The notes: generated by a model from the letters alone, not told the origin. A stretch of 64,000 nt of DNA from JAZGGS01 sp963749485 (GCA_963749485.1 CAVVMV010000019.1:1-64000); one strand, 5' to 3'. Counted from the first letter of the stretch, positions 40,912-50,993 are shown. Numbers and translations: made by a program.

Positions 40912-41676
40912 TCAAATATACTGTCCACCATCTACTTTAATTACTTCACCGGTAATGTGGCGAGACATTTCGCTGCATAGAAATGCTACAACATCAGCAA
41001 CTTCTTCAGGCAGCCCGATTCTTTTTAAAACTATCTCATCAATGGCCATTTTACGTACTTCCTCAGTTGCCTGCTTCATCATATCCGTTTCAATTAAACC
41101 AGGAGCGACAGCGTTTACGTTTACACCGTACTTTCCTAACTCCTTTGCAACCGTTTTTGTTAATCCAATTATACCTGCTTTTGATGCTGAATAATTTGAT
41201 TGTCCGAATTTTCCGCGCAACCCATTTATAGAGGTGACGTTTACTATTTTTCCTGATTTTTGTTCACGGAATATTGGAGCAGCTGCTCTTACGTAATTAA
41301 AATAACCTTTAAGATTGATGTCGATAACACTATCCCATTGTTCTTCAGTCATTTTCCAGATAACCCCATCCCAGTTTATTCCGGCATTGTTAACCAGGAT
41401 ATCCAAACAACCGAACTCTTTAACTACATCATCAACCATTTTTCCCGAATCACTAAAATTCGAGATGTCCGCCTGTACCACGAGTCCTTTACGCCCCATA
41501 GCTTTAACTTTTGCTATTACCTCTTCGGCTTCGTCTTTATGTTTCCGATAGTTGATTGCAACATTTGCCCCGAACTCAGAAAGTTTAAGAGCGATAGCGG
41601 AACCTATTCCTATGCTACCCCCGGTTACAATTGCTGATTTTCCTTCAAGATTAATTCCTGATTGATTATTTTCCAT
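40912..41676 (-). CDS. Short-chain dehydrogenase/reductase (FabG-like)
   Basis: A 254-residue classical SDR. The NAD(P) site is TGGSIGIGSAIA at about 18-29. NNAGINWDG, the catalytic Ser in NVTSINGL, and YSASKAG with the catalytic Tyr and Lys are all there, ending in TGEVIKVDGGQYI. By position at the head of the island operon it may be a 3-hydroxyacyl-CoA dehydrogenase (the Azoarcus bzd cluster also has an SDR, bzdZ). A housekeeping 3-oxoacyl-ACP reductase is possible but less likely here. Confidence 0.85.
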   Translation of the reverse strand: MENNQSGINLEGKSAIVTGGSIGIGSAIALKLSEFGANVAINYRKHKDEAEEVIAKVKAMGRKGLVVQADISNFSDSGKMVDDVVKEFGCLDILVNNAGINWDGVIWKMTEEQWDSVIDINLKGYFNYVRAAAPIFREQKSGKIVNVTSINGLRGKFGQSNYSASKAGIIGLTKTVAKELGKYGVNVNAVAPGLIETDMMKQATEEVRKMAIDEIVLKRIGLPEEVADVVAFLCSEMSRHITGEVIKVDGGQYI

Positions 41677-42321
41677 TTCCTTCTTCTAAGATATTTATTG
41701 TTTATACCAAATTAGAAATTCAAATACAAAATACAGTTTCTATTGTTTTAATAAAACAAATTAATGAATCAAACGATGAAGATTTAATTTTAAAAATCAT
41801 TACCTATTAGGTGTCTGGACTTACAATAGCTATTGAAAAGATTTTTAGGCTTCTGGCTCTTAAATAATTAAAGTAAATAAAAACATTACACAATAACACA
41901 ATAACCGTATTCATTGCCAGGAAATAATTACTTCAATGGTAAATAGCATTAAATGAATTAGTAATAAAATTAGATTGATTAATTATAAGTGAGCAACATA
42001 GGCGCCGGCTGTTAAAGTGTCAGCGGGTAAAGAAAAATAGACTATCTATAATTTAAATTCGTGTGAGAAATTGCATTAAGATTCTCCGTGGCTGGCAGAG
42101 AACATTAGTAATATTGTATGATTAAACAAAAATCAAAGACTATATAAAATTCTACTTTTATCTTACCCTAAGAAATTTGAAAAAATAATTTAATAATGTT
42201 ATTTCAATATCAATGTTTACTAACCAATTAATATCAATTCATTCATTAAAAGTATTGTACCGAGTTTGTACTGAAAGTAAGAAATTCCCTTCAAACCAAA
42301 CATTTTTATCAAGAATCCCGC
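41677..42321. promoter_or_regulatory. Gene-free leader region of the island operon
   Basis: The 645 bases between the first operon gene and the right tRNA repeat hold no open frame of note. All 26 kb of island genes are read leftward from here, so the main promoter should lie in it. It is AT-rich; I could not single out a promoter box or operator. No regulator gene is present inside the island. Confidence 0.45.
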
Positions 42322-42368
42322 TGACTACGGATTAAGAGGTTGAGGGTTCGACTCCTTCCGGGCGTACA
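42322..42368 (+). repeat. Right direct repeat (attR-like), displaced tRNA-Arg 3' half
   Basis: 47 bases matching 14405-14451 with one difference (T at 42333 for C). There is no 5' half of a tRNA before it, so it is not a gene. It is best read as the original tRNA end pushed aside by integration of the island. Confidence 0.85.
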
Positions 42369-42373
42369 TTTAT

Positions 42374-42405
42374 AGCCGGGGATAAAAAAGTTTCCGGCTT
42401 TTATT
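42374..42405 (+). terminator. Terminator behind the displaced tRNA end
   Basis: Stem AGCCGG/CCGGCT (42374-42379 with 42394-42399) followed by TTTTATTT, only 6 bases after the repeat. It looks like the former tRNA-Arg terminator, carried to the far side of the island. Confidence 0.65.
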
Positions 42406-42640
42406 TATAATATGCTTTAAAAATCAACCGGATTTTCATTCCTGTTCAAATCTGAAACACAATCTAAGTTTGAAACATTAAATTATTTCGCCAAGATTTA
42501 ATAAATACTCAAAATATATTGATTCCAATCAATAATTCAACATTTCCATCTTATTTGTTAATTGGCATATCTGTTGGCTAATACGGGTACAGGATGCTAA
42601 TGCTGTGAGGGAATTAAATCAATAATTCTCAAAATGGGAG

Positions 42641-44414
42641 ATGAAGATGAAAAATCTAAAGACATTAGCATTATTAAGTTTAACACTTATTCTGCTTTCA
42701 GGCATAACCTCTATATTAGCTCAAAGAATTTGGACAGGCAATACCAATACAGATTGGAGAACTGCATCTAATTGGAATCCTACATCCGCACCTGCAAGTA
42801 ATGAGGATGTTATAATTCCTGGCGGAAGATCCAATTATCCAGTCCTCAATAACTACCAAGAAATCAAATCGCTTACAATTGAATCTGGTGCAACAATTAC
42901 CCAAAACAGTGGGGTATTCCTAGTAGAAGGTGGCGAAACATCTATTACTGGTACTTTCAATCAAGATGGCGGAATATTATGTACGGATAATCTTACTGTG
43001 AATGCAGGTGGATTATTAAGTATTGGAAATACTACTTCAAGTGGTCAATCGCTAGATGTTTTTGGCAATTTTAAGAATTATTCAACTGTAATTCTAAACG
43101 GTGGAGATGTAACTCTTAGAGGTTCAGTTGATAACTTTGTTGATGGCAACTTATCTATTGCAGGTGCAACAGTTACTTCACTTGGCCACGATGTTTAAAT
43201 AAAGGTTCAATGAGTATCAGCTCTGGTGCTTTACTTCTAAAGAAAGCTGATGGAACCGCGGTTGATAAAAAAATAGAAATTGATGGAGGAGTATTTACTC
43301 AAACCGGTGGTACTGTCTCTACAAAAGATATGGAATTAAAAAATGGTGGTACTTACAATCAATCTGATGGTGAATTGCAAATTAGTCACGATCTGAAAGT
43401 AAAAGAAGGAACTACCTTTAATGAACAGGTGGAACTGTACATTTCACAGGTGAGGCTGGTGGCGGATCTGACTTTAGAGGTAATGTTCAATTTCATAATG
43501 TATTAATTGATGACGGAGCTGATCCTAAATTTAATAATGACGGTGATGATGTTACAATAAATATTTCCGGTAATTTTGAAAATAATAATGCAGATATGGA
43601 TAAAGTAGATAAAACGACTTTTGTATTTAATGGTACTGGCGACCAGACAATTTACAGCGCAATGGTTCCCACTCCTGATGATTACAAGGAAACAACATTT
43701 GGTACGCTTATTATAGATAAACCATCTGGAGCACTTACACTTTTATCTGATATTTCCGTTGACGATGTGTTTACACCTACGCAGGGATATTTAGACTTAG
43801 ACGGTAATATATTGTACGTAAATGGTGAAGTTTATGATGGTCCACTACCTGTAGAACTATCCTCCTTCTCTGCAGTTACTTTAGAAAACGGAATTAAACT
43901 TAAATGGAGAACTGAAACTGAAGTAAGTAATTATGGATTTGATATCGAACGAGCATTATCTAGTTCTCAAAATTTAAATTGGGATAAAATTGGATTTGTT
44001 GAAGGACACGGAAACTCAAATTCACCAAAGGATTATTCTTTTGTTGATGAAAATGTTACAACAGGAAAATATTCTTATCGCTTAAAACAAATCGATACTG
44101 ATGGCAAGTTTGAGTATTCAAAAATAATTGAAGTTGACCTTAGTTCAGCAATGAATTACGAATTAAGTCAGAATTATCCTAATCCATTTAATCCTTCAAC
44201 TACTATCAGGTTTTCAGTATCCGAAAGTAGTTTTATCAATTTATCAATTTTTAACTCCTTAGGCGAAAAAATTGAAGAACTTGTAAATGAAGATAAAGAG
44301 CCCGGTGTTCATACTATCGAGTTTAATGCACAGAATTTACCAAGCGGAACTTATTTTTATACAATCAAATCTAATGACTTCGCCAATACTAAAAAGATGA
44401 TTTTAGTAAAATAA
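42641..44414 (+). CDS. Secreted surface protein with T9SS C-terminal sorting domain, frameshifted
   Basis: About 590 residues in three frames. A signal peptide opens the protein (LKTLALLSLTLILLSGITSILA). A repetitive beta-rich passenger follows, with recurring GGT/GGG words (RIWTGNTNTDWRTASNWNP, TITQNSGVFLVEGG), like bacterial beta-helix proteins. The C-terminal type A sorting domain has NYPNPFNPSTTIRFSV and ends SGTYFYTIKSNDFANTKKMI. Frames change near 43195 (a TTTAAAT run) and 43430. T9SS would export it to the surface and cleave the tail. No enzymatic motif is seen; adhesion is a guess. Confidence 0.82.
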
Positions 44415-44744
44415 TCAAGCAAATTCATCATTCACTCCCCGGCCCCTGCTGATGTAATGTCAGTGGGGGTTTTATTTTAATTTAAATATTTAATTTGAAC
44501 ACTTAATAACATTATAGGAACAAGTTCTACGCTATCCTTCACATCCAAAATAATCATAAAAATTTTAGGCAAATATGGATAAAACCTATTCTTTACCTCA
44601 GGGAGGGATAATTAATAGTACCGAGCATATAAGTTGATAATTATAAGAAGAACAAATAATTTACCTCTATATGTTATGGTCTCACCAAAAAATTTTAATG
44701 ATTTTATTGTGAGAAGAAATTACAACAATTAAAGCTTTTGCCGT
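44415..44744. other. Intergenic region
   Basis: About 330 bases; apart from the terminator at its left end I see no gene or repeat in it. Confidence 0.5.
44443..44479 (+). terminator. Terminator after the T9SS surface protein
   Basis: CCCC-TG-CTGA pairs with TCAG-T-GGGG (44443-44452 with 44460-44468) around a 7-base loop and is followed by a T-rich run. It lies about 30 bases after the stop. Confidence 0.75.
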
Positions 44745-45194
44745 ATGTATTATTATAGTGCGGTTTTCATTTCTATTTTTTTATTAGCACAACTTAATTA
44801 TGCTCAATTAAATGCTGATAAAGATTCTCTAGATAATAAGACACCAGCATTTAATATTTCAAATGATGTGAATTATCCAATCAGATTTGATACTACCAAT
44901 CCTTATATTTTTTATAATAGTGAATCAAAATTATTTACTATTTATAAACCCGATTTTAACTTGATTAGAAACAAGTTAACCTATTCAATTTTGTATCAAA
45001 GATCATTTTTTCCACTACTTAATAAATCGCCCAGCACTATTGATAGATTTAAATTATTCAAGGAATCGCTTCGAAACTCTCTGGTTTTAGAATATAAGAA
45101 AAGACAAAAATATGATCTTGGTGATTTTGGTAGATACTTAGGAATATCGAAACAAATTTTTGCAATTATTCTGGGGATTATTTCACTTCTGTAA
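44745..45194 (+). CDS. Hypothetical secreted protein
   Basis: A 149-residue protein I do not recognise. It has a signal peptide (YYYSAVFISIFLLAQLNYAQ) and a polar middle with many Asn and Phe (NISNDVNYPIRFDTTNPYIFY). A short hydrophobic C terminus (IFAIILGIISLL) could re-enter the membrane. The start has no obvious ribosome site. A frame change at the end is possible, since the C terminus stops abruptly in a hydrophobic run. Confidence 0.5.
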   Translation: MYYYSAVFISIFLLAQLNYAQLNADKDSLDNKTPAFNISNDVNYPIRFDTTNPYIFYNSESKLFTIYKPDFNLIRNKLTYSILYQRSFFPLLNKSPSTIDRFKLFKESLRNSLVLEYKKRQKYDLGDFGRYLGISKQIFAIILGIISLL

Positions 45195-45344
45195 TTTTAC
45201 TTCATAAACCCAACTAAAAATATTCACAGGATGAGCGTTTTTAAAAAACTTAGTTCAAATCCTTTCATCTCACACCTCATTTTCATTATATTTATTGCAG
45301 AGGGTTAATTCATAATAAATAACAAACAAAAATGAGGAGATGAG

Positions 45345-45905
45345 ATGGTTCCAATTCCTGAACTTTGGCTGCCTATACTGCTTTCCGCAGTTGCAGTCTT
45401 TATTCTCAGTTCTATAATTCATATGGTGCTTAAATATCACAACAGCGATTTTAAAGCGTTACCATCCGAGGAAGCAGTTTTGGATGACCTACGTAAGCAC
45501 AACATTCCGCCTGGGGAGTATCACTTTCCTCATGCTAAAGATATGAAGGAAATGGGTTCACCTGAATTTATTGAAAAGATGAAAAAAGGTCCCGTTGCTC
45601 TTATGACCGTACTGGAAAACGCACCACCAAAAATGGGCAAGCAACTTTTTCTTTGGTTTTTATACAGCATATTGGTTGGAATTTTTGCTGCCTACATTGC
45701 GGGGCGTGCTTTAGAACCTGGCGATCACTATCTATCTGTTTTTCGTTTTGCCGGTGTTACAGCTTTTCTTGGTTATGGTTTAGCTCTAATCCAAAATAGC
45801 ATCTGGTATAAAAAGGGTTGGGCTTCTACTTTTAAGAGTTTATTTGATAGTCTGCTCTACGCTCTATTTACCGCTGGGATATTCGGGTGGCTTTGGCCAA
45901 TGTAA
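45345..45905 (+). CDS. Conserved membrane protein of unknown function
   Basis: A 186-residue integral membrane protein with an N-terminal helix (LWLPILLSAVAVFILSSIIH, about 6-25) and a cytosolic or periplasmic segment with GEYHFPHAKDMKEMGSPEF. Three further helices follow at about 101-120, 131-148 and 163-184. I recall similar proteins as uncharacterised in many phyla but can give no function. A clean AGGAG site stands 6 bases before the ATG. It is convergent with the IorB-type gene. Confidence 0.7.
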   Translation: MVPIPELWLPILLSAVAVFILSSIIHMVLKYHNSDFKALPSEEAVLDDLRKHNIPPGEYHFPHAKDMKEMGSPEFIEKMKKGPVALMTVLENAPPKMGKQLFLWFLYSILVGIFAAYIAGRALEPGDHYLSVFRFAGVTAFLGYGLALIQNSIWYKKGWASTFKSLFDSLLYALFTAGIFGWLWPM

Positions 45906-45951
45906 GATATTTAGAGGATGTCACGTAGTGAATATGGCATCCTCATTAATT

Positions 45952-48072
45952 TCAACTCAGTTTTATTGGTAATCTTCTGATACTCTTACCTGTTGCAGCA
46001 AATATAGCATTACAAACTGCTGGTGCACACGGTGGAACTCCGACTTCACCTACTCCGCCAACGCGGTAAGTGTTTTTAATATAATGAAACTCAACGGTTG
46101 GCATTTCGTTGTAAGTGAGTATTTCATAATCGTTAAAATTGCTTTGTTTAACTCCACCATTCTCAATAGTAATTTCACCTTTCAGTGCAGCAGATAAAGC
46201 AAATGCTATCGAGCCTTCCATTTGAGATTCTACAAGATCAGGATTAACAACAATACCGCAATCAATAACTGCAACAATTCTATCAATCTTTATTTTATTA
46301 TCTTCTACAGTTACTTCAGCAACTTGCGCACAAAAACTATCATATCCCTTAAATAACGCAATCCCTCTTCCCTTTCCTTTTGGAAGAATCTTACCAATAC
46401 CCCAACCCGATTTTTCAGCAGCAACATTTAAAACATTTTTAAGTCGTGAATCATCCGGAAGCATTTTTCTTCTGAAGTCGATAGGATCAGCATTAGCAAT
46501 AAAAGCCATCTCATCAATGAACGATTCAATTGCAAAAGGATTTTGGGTATTGTAAACAGAACGCAGCCACGAAATAGGCACGTGGGTTGGAATTGCTGTT
46601 CCGGCAATTTTAAAATTCGGTATTTGATATTGGATGTTATCAGTTCCCTCAAAAATATCGTATTGTGCAGGCAGCAGATTAGGTGCAAAACGCATCTGCG
46701 TAATGGATGGTGCAATTACGTGGTGAGAAAATTTAAGTGCCATTCCCTCATTATCAACTGAACCTTTTAAAACGTGCATACTGGGAGGACGGTACCAGCC
46801 GAATTTCATATCCTCTTCACGTGTCCAGGTTAGCTTTACCGGCTTACCCGATGCTTTTGAAATCTCTGCGGCTTCTACTGCAAAATCACTAACTAATCTT
46901 CTTCCGAATGCGCCACCCATCAAAGTAACGTGAACTGTCACATCATCTTCACTTACGCTAAGTGCTTTTGCAACTTCGCTTCTTACATTCTGTGGATTTT
47001 GTGATGGCGCCCAGAGTTCCGCTTTACCATTTTCAAATTTTGCAACACAATTCATCGGTTCCATTGGAGCATGAGCAATAAAAGGAACTTCATAAATAGC
47101 ATTCAGTAATTTTTCGCCTTCAACCTCTTTATTTAGATCTCCTTTGCTTTGAAATTCATAACCGTCCGTTTTTGATTTTTTAACTAACTCATTATGAATA
47201 TCCATAGAATTGATATTTACGTTTGGTCCTAAGTCCCATTGAATATTAAGTGCATCTCTTCCATTAAAAGCACGCCAGGTTGAATCAGCAATTACCGCAA
47301 CACCATTTGAGATTTGAACAACATTTTTTACTCCGGGATAAGTTTTTGATTTAGTTGAATCAAGACTTTTTACATTTCCACCAAATGAAGGACATCGACT
47401 GACAGCCGCGTAATACATTCCGGGAATTACAATATCAATTCCAAATTTTGCTCTACCATAAATTTTATCCGGTGTATCAACTCTATGAACTCTCTTTCCA
47501 ATAATCTTAAAATCTTTTGGATCTTTTAGCTTAATGCCCTTCGGAACGGGCAGCTTAGATGCTTCTTCAACCAGTTCACCGTAACTTAATTTTTCGTTAT
47601 TTAGTTTATTGATAACAAAACCATTTTCAGCTTCACAGTTTTCAATTGCAACATTCCATTTATTAGCTGCTGCAGTTATTAGCATCACACGTGCAGTAGC
47701 ACCTGCAACTCGCAACGGTTCCCAGTTTCTTCTTATGCTTGTACTTCCACCAGTTGTTTGGCTTCCATATTTTTGATCTGCATCAGCTTGTTCAATTACA
47801 ATTTTATCCCAATCAACTTCAAGCTCTTCAGCAATAAGCATCGGTAGTGCAGTTTTAACTCCCTGCCCCATTTCTGATCTGTGAACAATAATAGTTACAA
47901 CTCCATTTGAATCTATTTTCAAATAAACACTCGGTGCAAATATTTTTGGATCATCACCAGATTTAGCTAAAACATTTTGAAAAGGAACATAAGAAGCAAG
48001 AAATAATCCGCCACCACTTAAGCCAACTACTTTTATAAATTCACGCCGTTTTATTTTTTTTGAATTTTTCAT
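45952..48072 (-). CDS. Molybdopterin subunit of an IorB-type (isoquinoline 1-oxidoreductase-like) oxidoreductase
   Basis: About 706 residues of the xanthine dehydrogenase superfamily, IorB branch. A twin-arginine signal (KRREFIKVVGLSGGGLFLASYV) shows export to the periplasm. Mo-domain motifs: VTIIVHRSEMGQGVKTALPM, QTTGGSTSIRRNW, LMGGAFGRRL, GVGEVGVPP with the base Glu. Substrates in this branch are N-heterocycles or aldehydes. The start at ATG 48072 overlaps the stop of the FeS subunit (TGATG) and has GGAGGAACA before it. Electron acceptor not encoded nearby. Confidence 0.85.
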   Translation of the reverse strand: MKNSKKIKRREFIKVVGLSGGGLFLASYVPFQNVLAKSGDDPKIFAPSVYLKIDSNGVVTIIVHRSEMGQGVKTALPMLIAEELEVDWDKIVIEQADADQKYGSQTTGGSTSIRRNWEPLRVAGATARVMLITAAANKWNVAIENCEAENGFVINKLNNEKLSYGELVEEASKLPVPKGIKLKDPKDFKIIGKRVHRVDTPDKIYGRAKFGIDIVIPGMYYAAVSRCPSFGGNVKSLDSTKSKTYPGVKNVVQISNGVAVIADSTWRAFNGRDALNIQWDLGPNVNINSMDIHNELVKKSKTDGYEFQSKGDLNKEVEGEKLLNAIYEVPFIAHAPMEPMNCVAKFENGKAELWAPSQNPQNVRSEVAKALSVSEDDVTVHVTLMGGAFGRRLVSDFAVEAAEISKASGKPVKLTWTREEDMKFGWYRPPSMHVLKGSVDNEGMALKFSHHVIAPSITQMRFAPNLLPAQYDIFEGTDNIQYQIPNFKIAGTAIPTHVPISWLRSVYNTQNPFAIESFIDEMAFIANADPIDFRRKMLPDDSRLKNVLNVAAEKSGWGIGKILPKGKGRGIALFKGYDSFCAQVAEVTVEDNKIKIDRIVAVIDCGIVVNPDLVESQMEGSIAFALSAALKGEITIENGGVKQSNFNDYEILTYNEMPTVEFHYIKNTYRVGGVGEVGVPPCAPAVCNAIFAATGKSIRRLPIKLS

Positions 48073-48535
48073 CACTGTTCCTCCTCAACTAGTTTATCAA
48101 CCGCTTTTCGAATCCGCTGATAAGTTCCGCACCGACAAAGAACCTCATTCATTGCATCATCAATTTCTTTTCTTGTTGCTTTTGGATTTTGTTCTAGCAT
48201 TGCAGCAAGAGTCATTATTTGTCCAGGCTGACAATAACCGCATTGCATCACTTCAAGCTCAATCCAGGTTTTGAATATTGGATGATCCTGGTTTCTCAGC
48301 TAAACCTTCAATGGTTGTAATTGAATTTCCTAACAACATCTTCTACATTAAGAATGCAGGAGCGTTCTGCTTTTCCATCAATGTGAATTATGCAATTACC
48401 ACAGATTCCTTCTCCGCATGCATATTTTGTTCCTGTTAGTCCAAGATTATCTCTTAGAACCCAGAGAAGCGGAGTACCAGCATCAACATCGACAGTTTGT
48501 TTCTTTTCGTTTACAGTGAGAGTATATTTTGGCAT
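48072..48535 (-). CDS. [2Fe-2S] subunit of the IorAB-type oxidoreductase, frameshifted
   Basis: About 154 residues in pieces. The N-terminal ferredoxin-like domain has YACGEGICGNCIIHIDG (about 38-54). The C-terminal domain, in another frame, has MQCGYCQPGQIMTLAAML and LCRCGTYQRIRKAVDKL. Frame changes fall near 48330 and 48275. It carries electrons from the Mo subunit. Its promoter should lie in the 196-base space shared with the divergent proline racemase-family gene. Confidence 0.8.
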
Positions 48536-48731
48536 GATTTATCTCGCTATTTTGTTTTGACACAATTAAAATTAAATTAAAGTTGAAGGAAGTGCAAGAC
48601 CTGGTAATCCAAATTGTGATAGATGGTAATCGAATATATTCGTATTGCTAAGAATGGTAAGAATAATTACTTAAGTTTTTTTGAATTAAAATGAAAATTT
48701 TCTCTTTCAAATTAAAATATATTTTTTTTAT

Positions 48732-49772
48732 ATGTTAAAAGAACAATTTCACAAGTGGTCCTCTCCAAAATACTGGCTTAAAATAAAAACCATTGATGCT
48801 CACACCGCAGGAGAACCACTAAGAATCATCATAGAAGGATTGCCTGAAATAAAGGGTAATACTATTCTTGAAAAAAGAAAATATATGAAGGAGAACCTGG
48901 ATCATATCAGAACAGCATTGATGTTTGAGCCACGTGGACATGCAGATATGTATGGAGCAGTTATTACAGAACCGGAAAAAGTGGATTCGGATTTCGGAGT
49001 ATTGTTTCTGCACAACGAAGGTTACAGCACAATGTGCGGACACGGAATTATTGCTTTAACAAAAGTTGCTGTTCAAACCGGAATGATTGAATTGAAAGAA
49101 CCAATCACACAAATTAAAATTGATACACCCGCAGGATTAGTAACATCTTTTGCAAAAGTAGAAGATGGAGAAGTTGAATCAGTTTATTTCCACAATGTTC
49201 CTTCGTTTGTATTAACAACAGATCTTGAATTTGAAGTTGTTGGTATTGGAAAAGTAAAATTTGATATTGCTTTTGGCGGAGCTTTCTACGCATTTGTAAA
49301 TGCAGATGAGCTTGGAATTGAAATGAAGGAAAAAAACTTCCGCGAATTGATTGAAAAAGGTATGTCAATTAAAAATGCTGTGATGAGAAGTTTTCCGATC
49401 AAACATCCGTTTGAAGAAGACTTAAACTTTCTTTACGGAACAATATTTTATGGTAAACCTCTCAGTGAGGATGCAGACAGCAGGAATGTATGCATTTTTG
49501 CAGAAGGTGAAGTGGATCGCAGTCCTACAGGAACGGGAGTCAGCGCAAGAATGGCTCTTCATTATGCTAAAGGTGAAATTGAATTAAATGAACAAATGAT
49601 TATAGAAAGTATAATCGGTACAAAGTTTACTGGCAGTATTCATCAAACAACAAAGTTTGGCGAATATGATGCAGTAATTCCTCAAGTTGAAGGGAATGCA
49701 TTCATAACAGGTAAACATGAATTTTTAATTGACCCGGAAGACACTCTGAAAAAAGGTTTCATATTAAGATAG
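48732..49772 (+). CDS. Proline racemase family protein, probably trans-3-hydroxy-L-proline dehydratase
   Basis: A 346-residue member of the proline racemase fold. The first catalytic Cys is in YSTMCGHGIIAL (about residue 101). At the second site the usual Cys is Thr (DRSPTGTGVSAR). In this family two Cys mean racemase or 4-hydroxyproline epimerase, while Cys plus Thr marks trans-3-hydroxy-L-proline dehydratase, which gives pyrroline-2-carboxylate. It opens a plus-strand operon with a Xaa-Pro peptidase and proline dehydrogenase, which fits use of collagen-like peptides. Confidence 0.82.
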   Translation: MLKEQFHKWSSPKYWLKIKTIDAHTAGEPLRIIIEGLPEIKGNTILEKRKYMKENLDHIRTALMFEPRGHADMYGAVITEPEKVDSDFGVLFLHNEGYSTMCGHGIIALTKVAVQTGMIELKEPITQIKIDTPAGLVTSFAKVEDGEVESVYFHNVPSFVLTTDLEFEVVGIGKVKFDIAFGGAFYAFVNADELGIEMKEKNFRELIEKGMSIKNAVMRSFPIKHPFEEDLNFLYGTIFYGKPLSEDADSRNVCIFAEGEVDRSPTGTGVSARMALHYAKGEIELNEQMIIESIIGTKFTGSIHQTTKFGEYDAVIPQVEGNAFITGKHEFLIDPEDTLKKGFILR

Positions 49773-49808
49773 GTTCCAAATAACCTTATCATCTAAATTA
49801 TTGGAGTA

Positions 49809-50993
49809 ATGATGCTCATTAAAGAAAAAGTTGAACAGGCAAAAAAACTTCTAACAGAATTTAACACCGATTGTTGGATAACCTTTGTTCGAGAAAGCGC
49901 TATAAACGGCGATCCCTCGCTTAATTTTTTGGTTCCCGCAGATCTTACCTGGCACTCTGCCATAATAATTTCTAAAGATGCTAAAGCACATGCCATAGTT
50001 GGTAAGTATGATCAGAAAACTGTTGAAGAAACCGGGGCGTATAATTCTGTGGTTGGATTTGTTGAAGGAATAAAGGAACCTTTTCAATCTTATCTGAAAA
50101 AAATAAATCCGAAATCAATCGCACTTAATTATTCAGAAGGAAGTGAAATTGCGGACGGCATAACACATGGAATGTTTCTTACAATATTCAACATGCTTAA
50201 AGAGATTGGATTAGAAGACAGGATTGTATCTGCAGAGAAAATTGTATCGGCATTGCGAGGAAGAAAATCAGATTCAGAAATCGATAATATCAAATCAGCA
50301 ATAAAAGTAACTGAAGAAATTTTTAATAAAGTTACTGGCTTCATCAAACCGGGAAAAACTGAGAAAGAGATTGCCGCTTTTATAAAATCCGAAGTTGAAA
50401 AACAAAATCTAGAATACGCGTGGGAACCAGCGGTCTGCCCTGCTGTTTTTACAGGACCGGAAACTGCAGGCGCTCATTATGCACCAACTGATAAAAAAAT
50501 TGAGCGAGGGCATGTCCTCAATATGGATTTTGGAGTGAAGTGGAATGGTTACTGTTCGGATATGCAGCGAACTTTCTACATTCTTGAGAATGATGAAACT
50601 GAAGCTCCTGAAGATGTTATGAAAGGTTTTAATACAATTGTAGATGCAATTGAATCATCAAAACAGGCAATGAAACCAGGAGTAATCGCAAAAGAGATTG
50701 ATGCAATTGCCCGAAATATTGTTGTTAAAAATGGGTATGATGAATTTCCTCATGGACTTGGGCACCAGGTTGGAAGGTTTTCGCATGATGGCACTGCCCT
50801 TCTTGGTCCACCCTGGGAGAAATATGCACAGAAACCTTTTCTTCCATTAGAAGAAAGAATGATTTTTACAATTGAACCTAGGCTGGATGTTCCCGGCAGA
50901 GGCACCGCAACTATCGAGGAGATGGTTGTAGTAACAAATAACGGAGCTGATTGGCTTTCTCATCCACAAAAAGAAATAATTTTAATTAAATAA
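49809..50993 (+). CDS. M24 family Xaa-Pro peptidase
   Basis: A 394-residue creatinase/prolidase-type metallopeptidase. The pita-bread domain shows the five metal ligands: the two Asp in VLNMDFGVKWNGYCSDMQRTF, His in HGLGHQVGRFSHDG, Glu in FTIEPRLDVPG and Glu in ATIEEMVVV. It splits Xaa-Pro bonds at the N terminus of peptides or in dipeptides. No signal peptide, so it acts in the cytoplasm on imported peptides. GGAG precedes the ATG. It lies 36 bases after the hydroxyproline dehydratase. Confidence 0.9.
   Translation: MMLIKEKVEQAKKLLTEFNTDCWITFVRESAINGDPSLNFLVPADLTWHSAIIISKDAKAHAIVGKYDQKTVEETGAYNSVVGFVEGIKEPFQSYLKKINPKSIALNYSEGSEIADGITHGMFLTIFNMLKEIGLEDRIVSAEKIVSALRGRKSDSEIDNIKSAIKVTEEIFNKVTGFIKPGKTEKEIAAFIKSEVEKQNLEYAWEPAVCPAVFTGPETAGAHYAPTDKKIERGHVLNMDFGVKWNGYCSDMQRTFYILENDETEAPEDVMKGFNTIVDAIESSKQAMKPGVIAKEIDAIARNIVVKNGYDEFPHGLGHQVGRFSHDGTALLGPPWEKYAQKPFLPLEERMIFTIEPRLDVPGRGTATIEEMVVVTNNGADWLSHPQKEIILIK

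Larger units (their letters stand above)
14405..42368. mobile_element. Putative 28-kb genomic island carrying anaerobic benzoyl-CoA degradation
   Basis: Bounded by the tRNA-Arg 3' half and its duplicate, with a broken, truncated tyrosine integrase directly inside the left end. Cargo from 15197 to 41676 lies entirely on the minus strand and codes for one coherent pathway. The truncated integrase suggests that the island is now fixed. No conjugation, replication or phage genes are seen. The island nature is inference from three facts: intact tRNA, duplicated tRNA end, and adjacent integrase. Confidence 0.7.

Noticed and set aside
15873..41676. In-frame stops in the operon as recoded codons (selenocysteine or pyrrolysine)
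   Set aside because: At each break the protein continues in a different frame, not past the stop in the same frame, so recoding does not explain them.
42322..42368. A second tRNA-Arg gene
   Set aside because: Only the 3' half is present; there is no acceptor 5' strand or D arm upstream, so it is a duplicate end, not a gene.
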